Shown here: positions 29,868-40,130 of the stretch, piece by piece
Layout: each line of letters starts with the position of its first letter
How positions within the stretch are numbered: position 1 is the stretch's first letter
Assembly: GCF_000400735.1 (NCBI RefSeq)
Contig: NZ_KE007367.1
Coordinates: 362,672 to 426,671, forward strand
Origin: Acinetobacter tandoii DSM 14970 = CIP 107469
Lineage (GTDB): Bacteria; Pseudomonadota; Gammaproteobacteria; Pseudomonadales; Moraxellaceae
Reading direction: 5' to 3'
DNA: 64,000 bases
Program-made: the position numbers and the translations under genes
Notes under the pieces: generated by a model
Told to the model about the DNA's origin: nothing
The model's database searches: none
What the model saw: the letters and a program-made list of their open reading frames with translations, nothing else

Positions 29868-30419
29868 ATGAAATACCATCAATATGCTTCGAGTCGAGGT
29901 TTTACACTGATTGAGGTAATGGTGGTCATTGTGGTTGTCGCTATTGTGACATCATTAATCATGATGAATTTTGGTGGGATTGATCAGCGTAAAGCCATGC
30001 AAGCACGTGAAATTTTCATGATGAATCTGAAACGTATTGCTCGTGAGGCGAATGATCAATCGCTTGTTTTGGCTTTGAATGTACAACCAGCAACAGATGT
30101 AAACCCTTTTCGATATACCGTTGTTGAATATCATCCTGCACAAACTGAAGTAAATATGGTTGAGAATCAGCCCACGTGGACTGAGTATTCTGCTTTTAAA
30201 ATACAGTCTTTACCTGAAGATGTTAGCTTTCAAATACAATCGACAGATTATCAATATGATAAGGCGCAGAATTCAACTTTATTAGATGCTAAGGCACCCC
30301 AGTTAATTTGGTTGGGTAATGGTGAAGTTAAACCTGTCAGAATACAATTTTATTTTGCGCAGCAACCGATTGGACCTGAAATTGAAATTGACCATTTAGG
30401 TAAAATGAATGAAATCTAA
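29868..30419 (+). CDS. gspH: type II secretion minor pseudopilin GspH
   Basis: This 183-residue protein has a prepilin cleavage site: SRG/FTLIEVMVVIVVVAIVTSLI, with Glu at +5. It is followed by three more minor pseudopilins, so it is taken as GspH. It is processed by the prepilin peptidase and sits in the pseudopilus of the type II secretion system. It overlaps gspI by 11 bases. Confidence 0.85.
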   Translation: MKYHQYASSRGFTLIEVMVVIVVVAIVTSLIMMNFGGIDQRKAMQAREIFMMNLKRIAREANDQSLVLALNVQPATDVNPFRYTVVEYHPAQTEVNMVENQPTWTEYSAFKIQSLPEDVSFQIQSTDYQYDKAQNSTLLDAKAPQLIWLGNGEVKPVRIQFYFAQQPIGPEIEIDHLGKMNEI

Positions 30420-30780
30420 AGGGTTTACACTATTAGAAGTCATGGTGGCTTTGGCGATTTTTGCAACAGCAGCAATCGCATTGACCAAAGTTGCAATGCA
30501 ATATACGCAAGCAACAGCACAAGCAATTTTACGAACGAAAGCTCAGTTTGTTGCACAGAATGAAATTGCTGAAATGCAAATTAAAGGTGAATGGTTGGAT
30601 GGTACTCAATCCGAACAACTTTCCCAGCAGGGTGAGCATTGGCAAGTAGAGAAAAGTGCACAATCCACAATTAGCCCAGATGTGCAACGGGTAGAAATAC
30701 AAGTACGGTTGTTTAATACAGAAACTGGTAAGGCGGAAGTGGGAGTTACCCATCTGGTCTTTTTTAATAATAGAACATAA
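30409..30780 (+). CDS. gspI: type II secretion minor pseudopilin GspI
   Basis: This 123-residue protein has SKG/FTLLEVMVALAIFATAAIAL, typical of GspI, with Glu at +5. The length matches the family (about 120-130). GspI nucleates the pseudopilus tip with J and K. The start ATG lies inside the end of gspH. Confidence 0.9.
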   Translation: MKSKGFTLLEVMVALAIFATAAIALTKVAMQYTQATAQAILRTKAQFVAQNEIAEMQIKGEWLDGTQSEQLSQQGEHWQVEKSAQSTISPDVQRVEIQVRLFNTETGKAEVGVTHLVFFNNRT

Positions 30781-30782
30781 TT

Positions 30783-31409
30783 ATGCACAAACGAGCTGGT
30801 TTTACTTTGGTCGAGCTGTTAGTTGCTATTGCAATTTTTGCAGTATTATCTGCTTTGGGGTGGAAAGTTTTTGATTATTTAATAAAAGTAAAAGAACGTA
30901 ATGCTCAACATGAACAAAAACTGGCGAATTTACAACAAGCCTATCAGCAGATTTTAAAAGACAGTATTCAGATTGCACCATTGACCTCAAATATAAATGG
31001 TGAAATTGAACCTGCTTTGGTTTTGCAGAATGAACGTTTTGCTTTTAGTAAAATAGGGGTCACAGATCCGCTATTACAGGGTATTCCAGCAGAGGAACGT
31101 ATCCAATATCAATATCAGGCAGATACACAACGATTAAATCGATTGCGTTCACGTGGTTTAAATGCAGCAACACAGATACAACCTGAGTCGAGTGTATTGC
31201 TTGAAAATGTTGAGCAGTTTCAGGTGAGAGTATTGAACCCGAATGAACTCACGACTTGGCCTGAATTTGCAGAACAGCAAGATGATTTGGTACAAAAAAA
31301 GAAACTACCAAAGGGAATAAAAATAAATTTAACGGTCAATGGTGTGGCCTATGAATGGGTATTTAATCTGCTGAATACAGATTATTTAGAGCAGAAACAA
31401 AAGAGTTAA
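30783..31409 (+). CDS. gspJ: type II secretion minor pseudopilin GspJ
   Basis: This 208-residue protein has RAG/FTLVELLVAIAIFAVLSALGWKVFDYL, followed by a globular domain with the LNRLRSRGLN segment and a C-terminal strand VAYEWVFNLLN. This fits GspJ. It begins 2 bases after gspI. Confidence 0.9.
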   Translation: MHKRAGFTLVELLVAIAIFAVLSALGWKVFDYLIKVKERNAQHEQKLANLQQAYQQILKDSIQIAPLTSNINGEIEPALVLQNERFAFSKIGVTDPLLQGIPAEERIQYQYQADTQRLNRLRSRGLNAATQIQPESSVLLENVEQFQVRVLNPNELTTWPEFAEQQDDLVQKKKLPKGIKINLTVNGVAYEWVFNLLNTDYLEQKQKS

Positions 31410-31450
31410 AGTGCAGTCAATGTTCATTACTGCACACAATGGGATGTCAA

Positions 31451-32398
31451 ATGAATAAGCAAAAAGGTATCGCATTAATCACGATATTGGTGATGGTGGC
31501 TTTAGCTACTATTTTGGCTGCAACGATCGGTCAACGTCAAAAGTTTACAGCAGATAATACAGCTTATTTGATGAGACAGAATCAATCATTGTGGTATGCA
31601 AAAAGTGCAGAAACTTTTTTTGCGGAAATGTTAAAAGAAGATGCTGAAAATGCAGGTGATGTGGACTATTTACAAGAAAACTGGGCAAAACCTATGCCTG
31701 CATTCCCTGTTGAAGATGGCTACGTGACTGGGCAACTCTATGACGAATCAGGTAAATTTAATCTGAATAATCTGGTAGATGATTCAGGACAAGTCAATGT
31801 GGCAGCAAAACAATGGTTTGAGCGATTACTTGTGAATGCGGGGTTAACAGCAGAATTAAGTGAAGCTGTGATTGATTGGCAAGATGCTGATAATGACAAT
31901 ATTGGGCCGATGGGAGCTGAAGAAGGCTATTATGGTGGGCTTAATAATGCGTATTTGCCAGCAAATACTAAATTTCATGCGGTAGATGAGTTAAAAATGG
32001 TTCGAGGGTTTGAAGGTGAAAATTACCTGAAAATTGCACCCTACGTCAGTACTATATCGGTGAAAGATGCCAAAGTGAATGTGAATACTGCACCTGCAAT
32101 CGTATTGGCGAGTTTAGGTGAGCATTTAGATGTAAAAGCAGTCCAAGCTGCATTGGAAACCAAGCGACAGAATATGGAGCATTTTTCTAATTTAGAAGAG
32201 TTCTGGAAGTTAGAGCCTTTTAATCAGGTTAATTCGGATATACAGAGCTCAGTGCAAGGTCTACTTGGAGTCAAGTCGAGCTATTTTCGTGCCAAAATTG
32301 AAGTGATGCTCAGTGAAAGGAAGCGGAAGTTTCAGACATTTTTTTTGAGAGAAGATAAGAAAATTTCAGTATTAAGTCGTTCTCTTACTCCTGAATAA
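31451..32398 (+). CDS. gspK: type II secretion minor pseudopilin GspK
   Basis: This is a protein of about 315 residues with QKG/IALITILVMVALATILAA; Glu+5 is absent, as is usual for GspK. The large alpha-helical insert holds LYDESGKFNLNNL, DWQDADNDN and NVNTAPAIVLASL, which are GspK signatures. ATG 31451 is preceded by GGGA (31441-31444). GspK caps the pseudopilus tip with I and J. The core T2SS genes (D-G, L, M) are not in this window. Confidence 0.93.
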   Translation: MNKQKGIALITILVMVALATILAATIGQRQKFTADNTAYLMRQNQSLWYAKSAETFFAEMLKEDAENAGDVDYLQENWAKPMPAFPVEDGYVTGQLYDESGKFNLNNLVDDSGQVNVAAKQWFERLLVNAGLTAELSEAVIDWQDADNDNIGPMGAEEGYYGGLNNAYLPANTKFHAVDELKMVRGFEGENYLKIAPYVSTISVKDAKVNVNTAPAIVLASLGEHLDVKAVQAALETKRQNMEHFSNLEEFWKLEPFNQVNSDIQSSVQGLLGVKSSYFRAKIEVMLSERKRKFQTFFLREDKKISVLSRSLTPE

Positions 32399-32506
32399 GT
32401 AAATCAGAATAGACCGATCATGATAAATGGGAAAATTAATGTGCTTTGGGTCACTTTTGTTCTATAATTAGCATTATTTCATTGATGACTGATACCATTA
32501 AGGCAC

Positions 32507-33103
32507 ATGTTAATTCGTAAGTTATTTAAGTTCGAGAATGCGCATATAGTGCGAAATTGCACATCAGATCGCTGCAAGCGTTCGATTCATGGGCATAGCT
32601 ATAAAGTTGAATTATTACTTAAAGCTTCGAAGTTGGATCATGGTCAAATGGTATATGACTTTGGTTTACTTAAAGGTTTAATCAAAGATATTTTTGACAG
32701 TTTCGATCATGCGATTTGTTTTTGGCAACATGATGACTTGGAATATATTCAAGCATGTCAAAAATTTAGTGCACGTTGGGTCTCATTACCAGTTTCGCCA
32801 TCAGCAGAACAGTTTTCCAGAATATTTTTCTTTTTAGCACAGCAAATTTTAGCATCGACTGAAACACAAAATGGTGAAGGTGATGTTGAAGTTTATTCAG
32901 TAATTGTGCATGAAACTGATACAGGTTATGCACAAAGCTTTATAGAAGATATTGAAAATGAGCAAATGGGAATTTTACGCCTAGACGAAATTATATTTTC
33001 TGAGCAAGTACAATCAGAATGGACTGATCCATTCATGTACGACAAGCTGAAACAAGGCTTTAAATTCCAAAATCCAAGTGTGGATTTACAAGTAAAAATT
33101 TAA
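32507..33103 (+). CDS. queD: 6-pyruvoyl-tetrahydropterin synthase family (QueD-like)
   Basis: This is a 198-residue member of the PTPS/QueD family, which makes 6-carboxytetrahydropterin for queuosine. Zinc ligands are H13, H28 and H30 (HGHSY), the catalytic Cys is C23 (DRCKRS), and MVYDFGLLK, FDHAICF and VHETDTGYA carry the remaining active-site residues. It is much longer than E. coli QueD (about 120), with an insert between FDHA and VHET and a C-terminal extension of about 45 residues. Other queuosine genes are not adjacent. Confidence 0.85.
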   Translation: MLIRKLFKFENAHIVRNCTSDRCKRSIHGHSYKVELLLKASKLDHGQMVYDFGLLKGLIKDIFDSFDHAICFWQHDDLEYIQACQKFSARWVSLPVSPSAEQFSRIFFFLAQQILASTETQNGEGDVEVYSVIVHETDTGYAQSFIEDIENEQMGILRLDEIIFSEQVQSEWTDPFMYDKLKQGFKFQNPSVDLQVKI

Positions 33104-33145
33104 TTTAAAAACTAAGAAAGAATTCAAAGGGATTAGGAAATAAGC

Positions 33146-33859
33146 ATGTCTTATACCGATCAACAACTCTACAAGTTGGACAAAGTTCAGCTTGAAGCCA
33201 GTTGGAAATATGGACTCAGTGATTTCTTACTCAGCCCAAAAATGGATGAGTTAAGAGATTTTTTGGTGTCAGAAAAACAAGCGCAGAAAGAAATTTATCC
33301 ACCGAATAGCTTGATTTTTAATGCGTTTAATATGACACCTTTAGAGCAAGTCAAGGTGGTGATTTTGGGGCAAGACCCATATCATGGACCAAATCAGGCG
33401 CATGGCTTAAGTTTTTCTGTGCAAAGAGGTGTTGCATTACCTCCATCCTTACGTAATATTTTTCATGAGTTACATGCGGATGTTGGTGTAGAAATTCCTC
33501 GGCATGGTGATTTAACCCGTTGGGCGGAACAAGGGGTGCTCTTGTTAAACAGTGTACTTACCGTTGAAGCAGGTCAGCCGACTTCACATCAAAAGCGTGG
33601 TTGGGAAAATTTTACCGATCATGTTATTGATGTATTAAATGAACAACGTGAACACATCGTATTTATTCTTTGGGGCGCATATGCTCAACGTAAAGGGCAA
33701 AGAATAGATCCAAATAAGCACCTCATTTTAAAAGCAGCACATCCATCTCCGTTGGCTGCAAATCGTGGTGGTTTTTTTGGATGCAAAGTTTTTTCGAAAA
33801 CAAATAATTATCTCAAACATAATGGCATTGAGCCTATAAATTGGCAGCTGGACGCATGA
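33146..33859 (+). CDS. ung: uracil-DNA glycosylase Ung
   Basis: This 237-residue family 1 glycosylase removes uracil from DNA. The catalytic water-activating motif is [18 protein letters not shown] and the minor-groove loop is [25 protein letters not shown] and FILWGAYAQ complete the fold. Its stop overlaps the next gene's ATG (ATGA at 33856-33859). Confidence 0.97.
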   Translation: MSYTDQQLYKLDKVQLEASWKYGLSDFLLSPKMDELRDFLVSEKQAQKEIYPPNSLIFNAFNMTPLEQVKVVILGQDPYHGPNQAHGLSFSVQRGVALPPSLRNIFHELHADVGVEIPRHGDLTRWAEQGVLLLNSVLTVEAGQPTSHQKRGWENFTDHVIDVLNEQREHIVFILWGAYAQRKGQRIDPNKHLILKAAHPSPLAANRGGFFGCKVFSKTNNYLKHNGIEPINWQLDA

Positions 33860-34980
33860 CACATTCTCCCGTAGTAAAAAATTATCATCCTGACATCCTC
33901 GTACAAGAAGCGATTAATGGCTGGCGTATTGTGCGTTTGAATCGCCCAAAGTCATTACATGCTTTAGATGAATCAATCGTCACGGCATTATTGGAAGTAT
34001 TTCAAGATTTCCATCATGACGATCAAGTAAAAGCTATTTGGTTGGATTCAACCACACCAAAAGCATTTTGTGCGGGTGGTGATGTACGTAAATTGCGTCA
34101 GTTGGTCATTAATTCTGAAGTTGCTGCTGCAAATAAATTCTTTGAACAAGAATATGCGCTTGACTTGCTTTTACATAACTATGCAAAGCCTGTATTAGTT
34201 TGGGGTGAAGGCTATGTCATGGGTGGTGGCTTAGGATTGTTTATGGCTGCTCCATTCCGTATGGTGACACCATACTCACGTTTAGCCATGCCTGAAATTA
34301 ATATTGGTTTATATCCTGATGTTGGGGCTACACGTTTCTTGGCAGATCGTGGGGCGATTGGATTATTTACTGGTTTGACTGGTTCGATTATGACGGCTGC
34401 TGGTGCTTATAGTATTGGTTGGGCGACGCATATTTGTGATGCACATCGTGATAAAGTGCTAGATAAGCTCATCAATATTGATTGGGGACATTACCCAGCA
34501 GGTGATTTTCGTGCAATTGATGACACTTTGAATAGTCTACATAGACCTGTTGGACCCGGGCCATTACAAAACTCTCTGGATGTGATTCAAAGTGTTTGTC
34601 GTGGTGTGAATTTTGAACATGATTATGAATCAATCATAGGTTTACGTGATGCGCGTAGCGATTGGTTGCGTCAAGCCAGTGAAAATTTACAAAAAGGGTC
34701 GCCTGCAACTGCTGCACTCACTTGGCTATTATGGCAATGGGGTAAGCAGATTCACTCTTGGAATGAAGTATTTGAATTAGAAACGCAAATTTCTGATTGG
34801 AAAATTCGCCATGCAGACTTTGTGGAAGGTGTACGTGCACGTTTGGTAGATAAAGATTTAGCACCTGAATGGACAAAAGGAACAGATTTGTCCCTAAAAG
34901 GAATTTTATCTGCAAACCCGCCTGTAACAACGATTGAAAGTTGGAATCAATTGCTGAAACAGTATGGTGTGATTGCCTAA
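33856..34980 (+). CDS. enoyl-CoA hydratase/isomerase family (3-hydroxyisobutyryl-CoA hydrolase-like)
   Basis: This is a crotonase-fold enzyme of about 374 residues. The oxyanion-hole segments are [11 protein letters not shown] and [18 protein letters not shown], then [19 protein letters not shown]. The length and the ECH_2-type C-terminal region ([21 protein letters not shown]) match 3-hydroxyisobutyryl-CoA hydrolases more than simple hydratases. It overlaps the ung stop by 4 bases and precedes tadA by 4. No valine-degradation genes are adjacent. Confidence 0.85.
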   Translation: MTHSPVVKNYHPDILVQEAINGWRIVRLNRPKSLHALDESIVTALLEVFQDFHHDDQVKAIWLDSTTPKAFCAGGDVRKLRQLVINSEVAAANKFFEQEYALDLLLHNYAKPVLVWGEGYVMGGGLGLFMAAPFRMVTPYSRLAMPEINIGLYPDVGATRFLADRGAIGLFTGLTGSIMTAAGAYSIGWATHICDAHRDKVLDKLINIDWGHYPAGDFRAIDDTLNSLHRPVGPGPLQNSLDVIQSVCRGVNFEHDYESIIGLRDARSDWLRQASENLQKGSPATAALTWLLWQWGKQIHSWNEVFELETQISDWKIRHADFVEGVRARLVDKDLAPEWTKGTDLSLKGILSANPPVTTIESWNQLLKQYGVIA

Positions 34981-34984
34981 TTGA

Positions 34985-35500
34985 ATGGCTGAGTTTGAAC
35001 TTTATTCCGATGAATATTGGATGCAGCTTGCTTACGAGCAGGCTGCTATAGCTGCATCACAACAAGAAATTCCTGTGGGTGCTGTTTTAGTGAGTCAGAA
35101 TCAAATTCTTGGAATGGGACATAATGCACCTATTTCAAAAATCGACCCAACAGCACACGCGGAAATACAAGCAATCCGACAAGCTTGCCTTAATTTGCAA
35201 AATTATCGTTTGCCTTCTGATGCAGTTCTATATGTCACTTTAGAGCCTTGTACAATGTGCGTTGGGGCATTAATACATTCACGCGTTGCAAAGGTGGTAT
35301 TTGCTGCAACCGAACCCAAAGCAGGTTCTTTGGTTAGTGCGCGTAGGTTATTGGAAACAGGTTACTATAACCATCAGTTTGAAGTGGTTTCTGGATGTTT
35401 GCAGGAACAATGTTCTCAGCAGTTGAGTGATTTCTTTAAAATGCGTCGTCAGCAGAAGAGAGAGCAAAAAAGACAAGAAAAACTTCAGGGTTCTGATTAA
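34985..35500 (+). CDS. tadA: tRNA-specific adenosine deaminase TadA
   Basis: This 171-residue zinc deaminase makes inosine 34 in tRNA-Arg(ACG). It has HAEIQAIRQA (zinc His plus catalytic Glu) and PCTMCVGALIHSRV (two zinc Cys), followed by EPKAGSLVSA. A basic Lys/Arg/Gln-rich C-terminal end (MRRQQKREQKRQEKLQ) probably contacts RNA. It starts 4 bases after the crotonase gene. Confidence 0.95.
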   Translation: MAEFELYSDEYWMQLAYEQAAIAASQQEIPVGAVLVSQNQILGMGHNAPISKIDPTAHAEIQAIRQACLNLQNYRLPSDAVLYVTLEPCTMCVGALIHSRVAKVVFAATEPKAGSLVSARRLLETGYYNHQFEVVSGCLQEQCSQQLSDFFKMRRQQKREQKRQEKLQGSD

Positions 35501-35557
35501 TTAAATAAATTCATGTAAAATCTAATGACAATGAAAATTGTCAAAATGGATATATGT

Positions 35558-35989
35558 ATGAATTCAATTCAAGTAAAGAAGAAATTTGAAGCGCCAATTC
35601 AACAAGTTTTTGATTTATTAGCAAAACATGCAACGTATAATGTTGCTTTTGCTCCCATTCAAGTCGAGCGAATAATCGACTCAAATGATTCGCAAAGACC
35701 TGATGGTTTAGGTTCGGTTCGTCGAATGGGGATTGGTCCTGTAAAGCCATTACGTGAAAAAATAACTTTAATGCAAGAAAACCAGCGTATTGAATATAAA
35801 ATTATTCAGAACCCTCTCATTAAGCACCATCTTGGGATTATTGAATTTGAAGCATTAACGCCTGATTCAACATTAGTCACCTATACGATTGAATTACAAG
35901 CACGTGTTCCTTTTGTGAATAAATTAATTCTTGCGCAGCTCAAATCTGCGATTAAACTAGGTTTTTCTAAACTCGCGAAATCTGTATAA
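35558..35989 (+). CDS. SRPBCC (START-like) family protein
   Basis: This is a protein of about 143 residues with SVRRMGIGPVKPLREKITLM and YTIELQARVPFVNKLI, the pattern of polyketide cyclase/dehydrase (SRPBCC) proteins that bind hydrophobic ligands. No catalytic residues can be named. GGA 35548-35550 lies 7 bases before ATG 35558; ATG 35546 and ATG 35525 are also in frame. Function is unknown. Confidence 0.75.
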   Translation: MNSIQVKKKFEAPIQQVFDLLAKHATYNVAFAPIQVERIIDSNDSQRPDGLGSVRRMGIGPVKPLREKITLMQENQRIEYKIIQNPLIKHHLGIIEFEALTPDSTLVTYTIELQARVPFVNKLILAQLKSAIKLGFSKLAKSV

Positions 35990-36007
35990 GGCAACAACGG
36001 AAAAGCA

Positions 36008-36691
36008 ATGACAGTTAAAATTATTACGATTGATGGACCTAGCGGTTCGGGTAAAGGTACTTTGGCGGCTAAATTAGCTGCACATTATCAATTTCATTTA
36101 TTAGATTCTGGTGCTTTATATCGGTTGCTAGGCCTGTCATTGCATAAACAAGGCTTATTGGAAGAAATTGATTCCCATCTTGATCATTGTGCTGAAATTG
36201 CAACAAATTTAGACATACAATTTGTAACAACCCCAAATGAAACACAAATTTTGTTAGATGGTGAAGATGTCACTCAAACTATTCGTACGGAGCGAGTGGG
36301 TGAGTTTGCCTCAAAAGTTGCTGCAATTCCTGTGCTTAGAACAGCATTATTCGAGCGCCAGCGTGCCTTTGCACAAGCGCCAGGCTTGGTTGCAGATGGT
36401 CGCGATATGGCAACTTCAATTTTTCCAGAAGCGCCAGCGAAGATTTATTTGACCGCTTCGGCACAATCCAGAGCTGAGCGTCGGGTAAAACAGTTGCAGG
36501 GCATGGGGCTGGATGTTAAAATAAACGACATTTTAGCTAATATTGAAGCTCGCGATAAACGAGATATGGAACGCGAAGTCGCTCCACTCAGACCCGCAGC
36601 AGATGCTTTGATTATTGATAGCTCTGAATTAAACATTGATGAAGTGTTTAATCTCATGACTCAATATATCGACAAGCAGTTAGCCAAGTAA
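36008..36691 (+). CDS. cmk: cytidylate kinase Cmk
   Basis: This 227-residue kinase phosphorylates CMP and dCMP. It has the P-loop [47 protein letters not shown] (CMP binding) and [16 protein letters not shown] (lid). It is followed after 108 bases by rpsA, the usual cmk-rpsA pair. Confidence 0.97.
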   Translation: MTVKIITIDGPSGSGKGTLAAKLAAHYQFHLLDSGALYRLLGLSLHKQGLLEEIDSHLDHCAEIATNLDIQFVTTPNETQILLDGEDVTQTIRTERVGEFASKVAAIPVLRTALFERQRAFAQAPGLVADGRDMATSIFPEAPAKIYLTASAQSRAERRVKQLQGMGLDVKINDILANIEARDKRDMEREVAPLRPAADALIIDSSELNIDEVFNLMTQYIDKQLAK

Positions 36692-36799
36692 AGAAATTTT
36701 TAGCGAAAGCATAGCTTGATCAGTTTATAACGGACTATGTAGACGCTTAACTAAAACGGCCTTGTCTGATCCAAGACCGCATACTTTATCGGGTATATC

Positions 36800-38476
36800 A
36801 TGACCGAATCTTTTGCAGCCCTCTTTGAAGAAAGCGAATTAAACCTCAACGTTGAAAAGGGTGCTGTCATCCAAGGCGTTGTAGTAAGCATCGACTCTGA
36901 CTGGGTAACAGTTGACACTGGCCTTAAATCTGAAGGCGTAGTTGACCGTGCTGAATTCTTAAACGAACAACGTGAACTTGAAGTTCAAGTTGGCGATACA
37001 GTTGATGTTGTTGTTGAAGCTCTTGACAACGGTATGGGCCAAACTGTTTTATCACGTGAAAAAGCGAAACGTGCTGAAACTTGGACTAAACTTGAAAAAA
37101 TCTTTGAAGATGGCGAAATCGTTACTGGTGTTATCTCTGGTAAAGTTAAAGGCGGTTTCACTGTTGACATCGGTCCAGTTCGTGCGTTCTTACCAGGTTC
37201 TTTGGTAGATACTCGTCCTATCCGTGACACGACTCACCTTGAAGGTAAAGAGTTAGAATTCAAAGTAATCAAACTTGATGCAAAACGTAACAACGTTGTT
37301 GTATCTCGTCGTGCTGTTATGGAAGCTGAATCTTCAGCTGACCGTGAAGCTCTTCTTGCTCAGCTTGAAGAAGGTCAAACAGTTACAGGTACTATTAAGA
37401 ACCTTACTGACTACGGCGCGTTCGTTGACCTTGGCGGTATCGATGGTCTTCTTCACATCACTGACATGGCTTGGAAACGTATCAAGCACCCATCAGAAGT
37501 TGTTGAAGTTGGTCAAGAAGTTACTGTTAAAGTACTTAAATTTGACAAAGAGCGTAACCGCGTATCTTTAGGTCTTAAGCAATTAGGCGAAGATCCATGG
37601 TTAGCGATCATGAGCCGTTACCCTAAAGGTTCTATCGTTAAAGCTCGCGTAACTAACTTAACTGACTACGGTTGCTTCGCTGAAATCGCTGAAGGCGTTG
37701 AAGGCTTAGTACACGTTTCAGAAATGGACCACACAAACAAAAACATCCACCCATCTAAAGTTGTTCAGATTGGTGATGAAGTTGATGTTATGGTTCTTGA
37801 AGTTGATGAAGAACGTCGTCGTATTTCTCTTGGTATTAAACAAACTCGTGCTAACCCATGGGAAGAGTTTGCTAAGAACCACGACAAAGGCGAGAAAGTT
37901 TCTGGTACGATCAAATCTATCACTGACTTCGGTATCTTTATCGGTTTACCAGGTGGTATCGACGGTTTAGTTCACTTGTCTGATATTTCTTGGAACGAAC
38001 AAGGTGAAGAAGCAATTCGTCGTTACAAGAAAGGTGACACTGTTGAAGCGGTTATCTTATCTGTAGACGCTGAAGGCAACCGTATCAGCCTTGGCATCAA
38101 GCAAATGAACAGCGATCCATTCAATGATTTCTTAGCTGCTAACGAACGCGGTGCTTTGGTTAAAGGTACTGTAACTGCAGTTGACGCTAAAGGCGCTACT
38201 GTTAAGTTGGCTGACGAAGTAGAAGCTCAATTAAAAGCTTCTGAAATCAACCGTGATCGCGTTGAAGATGCAACTAAATTCTTAGAAGTTGGTCAAGAAG
38301 TTGAAGCGAAAATCATCAACGTTGATCGTAAATCTCGCTCTATCAACTTGTCTATCAAAGCGAAAGACGAAGCTGAAGAGAAAGAAGCTGTTGCTAACTT
38401 GAAGACTGCATCTGCATCTCAAGACAATGGTCCTAAGACTATTGGTGACTTGATCAAAGCTCAAATGAACCACTAA
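36800..38476 (+). CDS. rpsA: 30S ribosomal protein S1
   Basis: This 558-residue protein has six S1 RNA-binding domains, e.g. [29 protein letters not shown] and [29 protein letters not shown]. It begins [12 protein letters not shown] and ends DLIKAQMNH. Codon choice differs clearly from its neighbours (many GGT, CGT and AAC codons, few rare ones), as expected for a highly expressed ribosomal gene. A hairpin terminator follows. Confidence 0.98.
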   Translation: MTESFAALFEESELNLNVEKGAVIQGVVVSIDSDWVTVDTGLKSEGVVDRAEFLNEQRELEVQVGDTVDVVVEALDNGMGQTVLSREKAKRAETWTKLEKIFEDGEIVTGVISGKVKGGFTVDIGPVRAFLPGSLVDTRPIRDTTHLEGKELEFKVIKLDAKRNNVVVSRRAVMEAESSADREALLAQLEEGQTVTGTIKNLTDYGAFVDLGGIDGLLHITDMAWKRIKHPSEVVEVGQEVTVKVLKFDKERNRVSLGLKQLGEDPWLAIMSRYPKGSIVKARVTNLTDYGCFAEIAEGVEGLVHVSEMDHTNKNIHPSKVVQIGDEVDVMVLEVDEERRRISLGIKQTRANPWEEFAKNHDKGEKVSGTIKSITDFGIFIGLPGGIDGLVHLSDISWNEQGEEAIRRYKKGDTVEAVILSVDAEGNRISLGIKQMNSDPFNDFLAANERGALVKGTVTAVDAKGATVKLADEVEAQLKASEINRDRVEDATKFLEVGQEVEAKIINVDRKSRSINLSIKAKDEAEEKEAVANLKTASASQDNGPKTIGDLIKAQMNH

Positions 38477-38537
38477 GTAGGTCGTATAAATTGTATTGTT
38501 AATGTAATTTAACTAATACTTTTTACACAAATACTGT

Positions 38538-38577
38538 AAACGGTAGCGTAGTATTTAATTATTGCGCTACCGTTTTG
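38538..38577 (+). terminator. rpsA terminator
   Basis: AAACGGTAGCG (38538-38548) pairs with CGCTACCGTTT (38565-38575) around a 16-base AT-rich loop, then TTTTG. It lies 61 bases after the rpsA stop and 62 bases before ihfB. Confidence 0.8.
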
Positions 38578-38637
38578 TATTTAAACAGGTTATTATCAGT
38601 TTAGGTACAAGTAGCTTGATAATTAAAGAGGTCGCCG

Positions 38638-38940
38638 ATGACTACTGAAGCACTTAATAAGTCTGACTTAATTGAGCGTATTTCTCTAAAAAACCCGCAC
38701 TTAGCGGAGCCGTTAGTAGAAGAGGCTGTTAAGATCATGATTGATCAAATGATTGCATCCCTTTCATCTGATAGTCGTATTGAAATTCGTGGGTTTGGTA
38801 GCTTTGCATTGCATCATCGTGAGCCACGAATTGGTCGCAATCCGAAAACAGGAAAATCTGTTGAAGTGGCAGCAAAAGCAGTTCCACATTTCAAACCTGG
38901 TAAAGCATTACGTGACGCAGTGAATGAAGCTATAGAATAA
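38638..38940 (+). CDS. ihfB: integration host factor beta subunit
   Basis: This 100-residue DNA-bending protein has [27 protein letters not shown] and the DNA-contacting arm [35 protein letters not shown]. The place after rpsA identifies it as IHF-beta rather than HU. It is needed for bending at sigma-54 promoters, of which there may be one upstream of ntrB in this window. Confidence 0.96.
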   Translation: MTTEALNKSDLIERISLKNPHLAEPLVEEAVKIMIDQMIASLSSDSRIEIRGFGSFALHHREPRIGRNPKTGKSVEVAAKAVPHFKPGKALRDAVNEAIE

Positions 38941-38957
38941 TAATAGGTGGGGTGTAT

Positions 38958-39317
38958 ATGCGTTATGTATTGGTCGCCATATTAATCATTTTATTTGGTT
39001 ATTCATTGGCTTTGGTTTTACAGAATGGTACCGAAGTCACTGTCGATTTGTTATTTACACAAGTTCCAGCTATGCGCTTAGGTTTGGTTCTATTACTGAC
39101 TTTAGCCTTAGGTGTGGTGGTCGGATTATTACTTGGTGTGCAAGTATTCCGCGTGTTTCAAACAAGTTGGGAGATTAAGCGCTTACGTAAAGATATTGAT
39201 CACCTGCGTAAAGAACAAATTCAGGCTGCGCAATTGGCTGCTGCTGAAGCTGCTGCAAATGCAAGGTATGAAAAAACTGTATTTGATGTAACAAACGATA
39301 ATAAAAGCCCATTATAA
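38958..39317 (+). CDS. lapA: LapA (DUF1049) membrane protein
   Basis: This is a protein of about 119 residues with two membrane helices (YVLVAILIILFGYSLALVLQNG and GLVLLLTLALGVVVGLLLGVQV) and a cytoplasmic coiled-coil-like tail (EIKRLRKDIDHLRKEQ). This is LapA, which with LapB controls LpxC levels in E. coli; lapB is not next to it here. AGGTGGGG (38945-38952) fixes ATG 38958. The stop codon lies inside the terminator palindrome. Confidence 0.88.
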   Translation: MRYVLVAILIILFGYSLALVLQNGTEVTVDLLFTQVPAMRLGLVLLLTLALGVVVGLLLGVQVFRVFQTSWEIKRLRKDIDHLRKEQIQAAQLAAAEAAANARYEKTVFDVTNDNKSPL

Positions 39318-39330
39318 TGGGCTTTCTTTT
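39304..39330 (+). terminator. terminator overlapping the lapA stop
   Basis: AAAGCCCATTA-TAATGGGCTTT (39304-39325) is a perfect 22-base palindrome followed by CTTTT. The lapA stop (39315-39317) is in its centre, so translating ribosomes must affect its folding. Confidence 0.8.
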
Positions 39331-39353
39331 TGTCTAATCAAAGGTAAATTCTC

Positions 39354-40034
39354 TTGAGTATCATTGTTGCACTAGATGCTAAAAGCCAAATTGATGCATT
39401 GCACATTGCAGAGCAGTTAGATCCTGCATTATGTCGAGTAAAAGTTGGTAAAGAGTTATTTACTCATGAGGGACCATCTGTTGTTAAAGCTTTGCATGCA
39501 GAAGGGTTTGAGGTTTTCTTGGACCTAAAATTTCATGATATTCCAAATACCACAGCACAAGCAGTTTGTGCAGCTGCGGATTTGGGTGTATGGATGGTCA
39601 ACGTGCATGCATCAGGTGGCCGTAAAATGATGGAAACCTGCGTAGAGCGTTTAAAAGCAGGAAATTATACAACTCAGTTGATTGCTGTGACTGTTCTAAC
39701 TTCTATGGGTCGTGAAGACTTGCGTGACATTGGTTTGGATGTTGAGCCATTTGAACAGGTTAAGCGTTTGGCACAATTAACCAAAGAATCAGGCTTGGAT
39801 GGTGTAGTATGTTCTGCGCAAGAAGCAAAAATGTTGCGTGAATTGTTGGGGCAGGATTTTGCATTGGTGACACCTGGAATTCGTCCTGAGGGGGCTAATG
39901 CAGATGACCAAAAGCGAATTGTTACACCAAAGCAAGCAATGCTAGATGGTTCTACACATTTGGTGATTGGTCGTCCAATTACAAAATCTGAGAATCCACG
40001 TCAAACCTTAAAAGATATTTTGGTAACACTGTAA
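39354..40034 (+). CDS. pyrF: orotidine 5'-phosphate decarboxylase PyrF
   Basis: This 226-residue TIM barrel carries out the last step of UMP synthesis. It has [24 protein letters not shown], the catalytic [11 protein letters not shown] (Lys-Asp pairs), [11 protein letters not shown] and [10 protein letters not shown]. The start is TTG 39354, with AAGG 39341-39344 upstream; no ATG is available near the family N-terminus. Confidence 0.97.
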   Translation: MSIIVALDAKSQIDALHIAEQLDPALCRVKVGKELFTHEGPSVVKALHAEGFEVFLDLKFHDIPNTTAQAVCAAADLGVWMVNVHASGGRKMMETCVERLKAGNYTTQLIAVTVLTSMGREDLRDIGLDVEPFEQVKRLAQLTKESGLDGVVCSAQEAKMLRELLGQDFALVTPGIRPEGANADDQKRIVTPKQAMLDGSTHLVIGRPITKSENPRQTLKDILVTL

Positions 40035-40058
40035 TCTTTAATATTACGAATAATTGAT

Positions 40059-40086
40059 AAAAGCCTTTCTAATGAAAGGCTTTTTT
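40059..40086 (+). terminator. pyrF terminator
   Basis: AAAAGCCTTTC (40059-40069), loop TAAT, and GAAAGGCTTTT (40074-40084) followed by TT form a clear intrinsic terminator. Confidence 0.92.
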
Positions 40087-40130
40087 GTATGAATACACTA
40101 TTAAAAAGGTGAATAGGTGGTAAATAAAAA

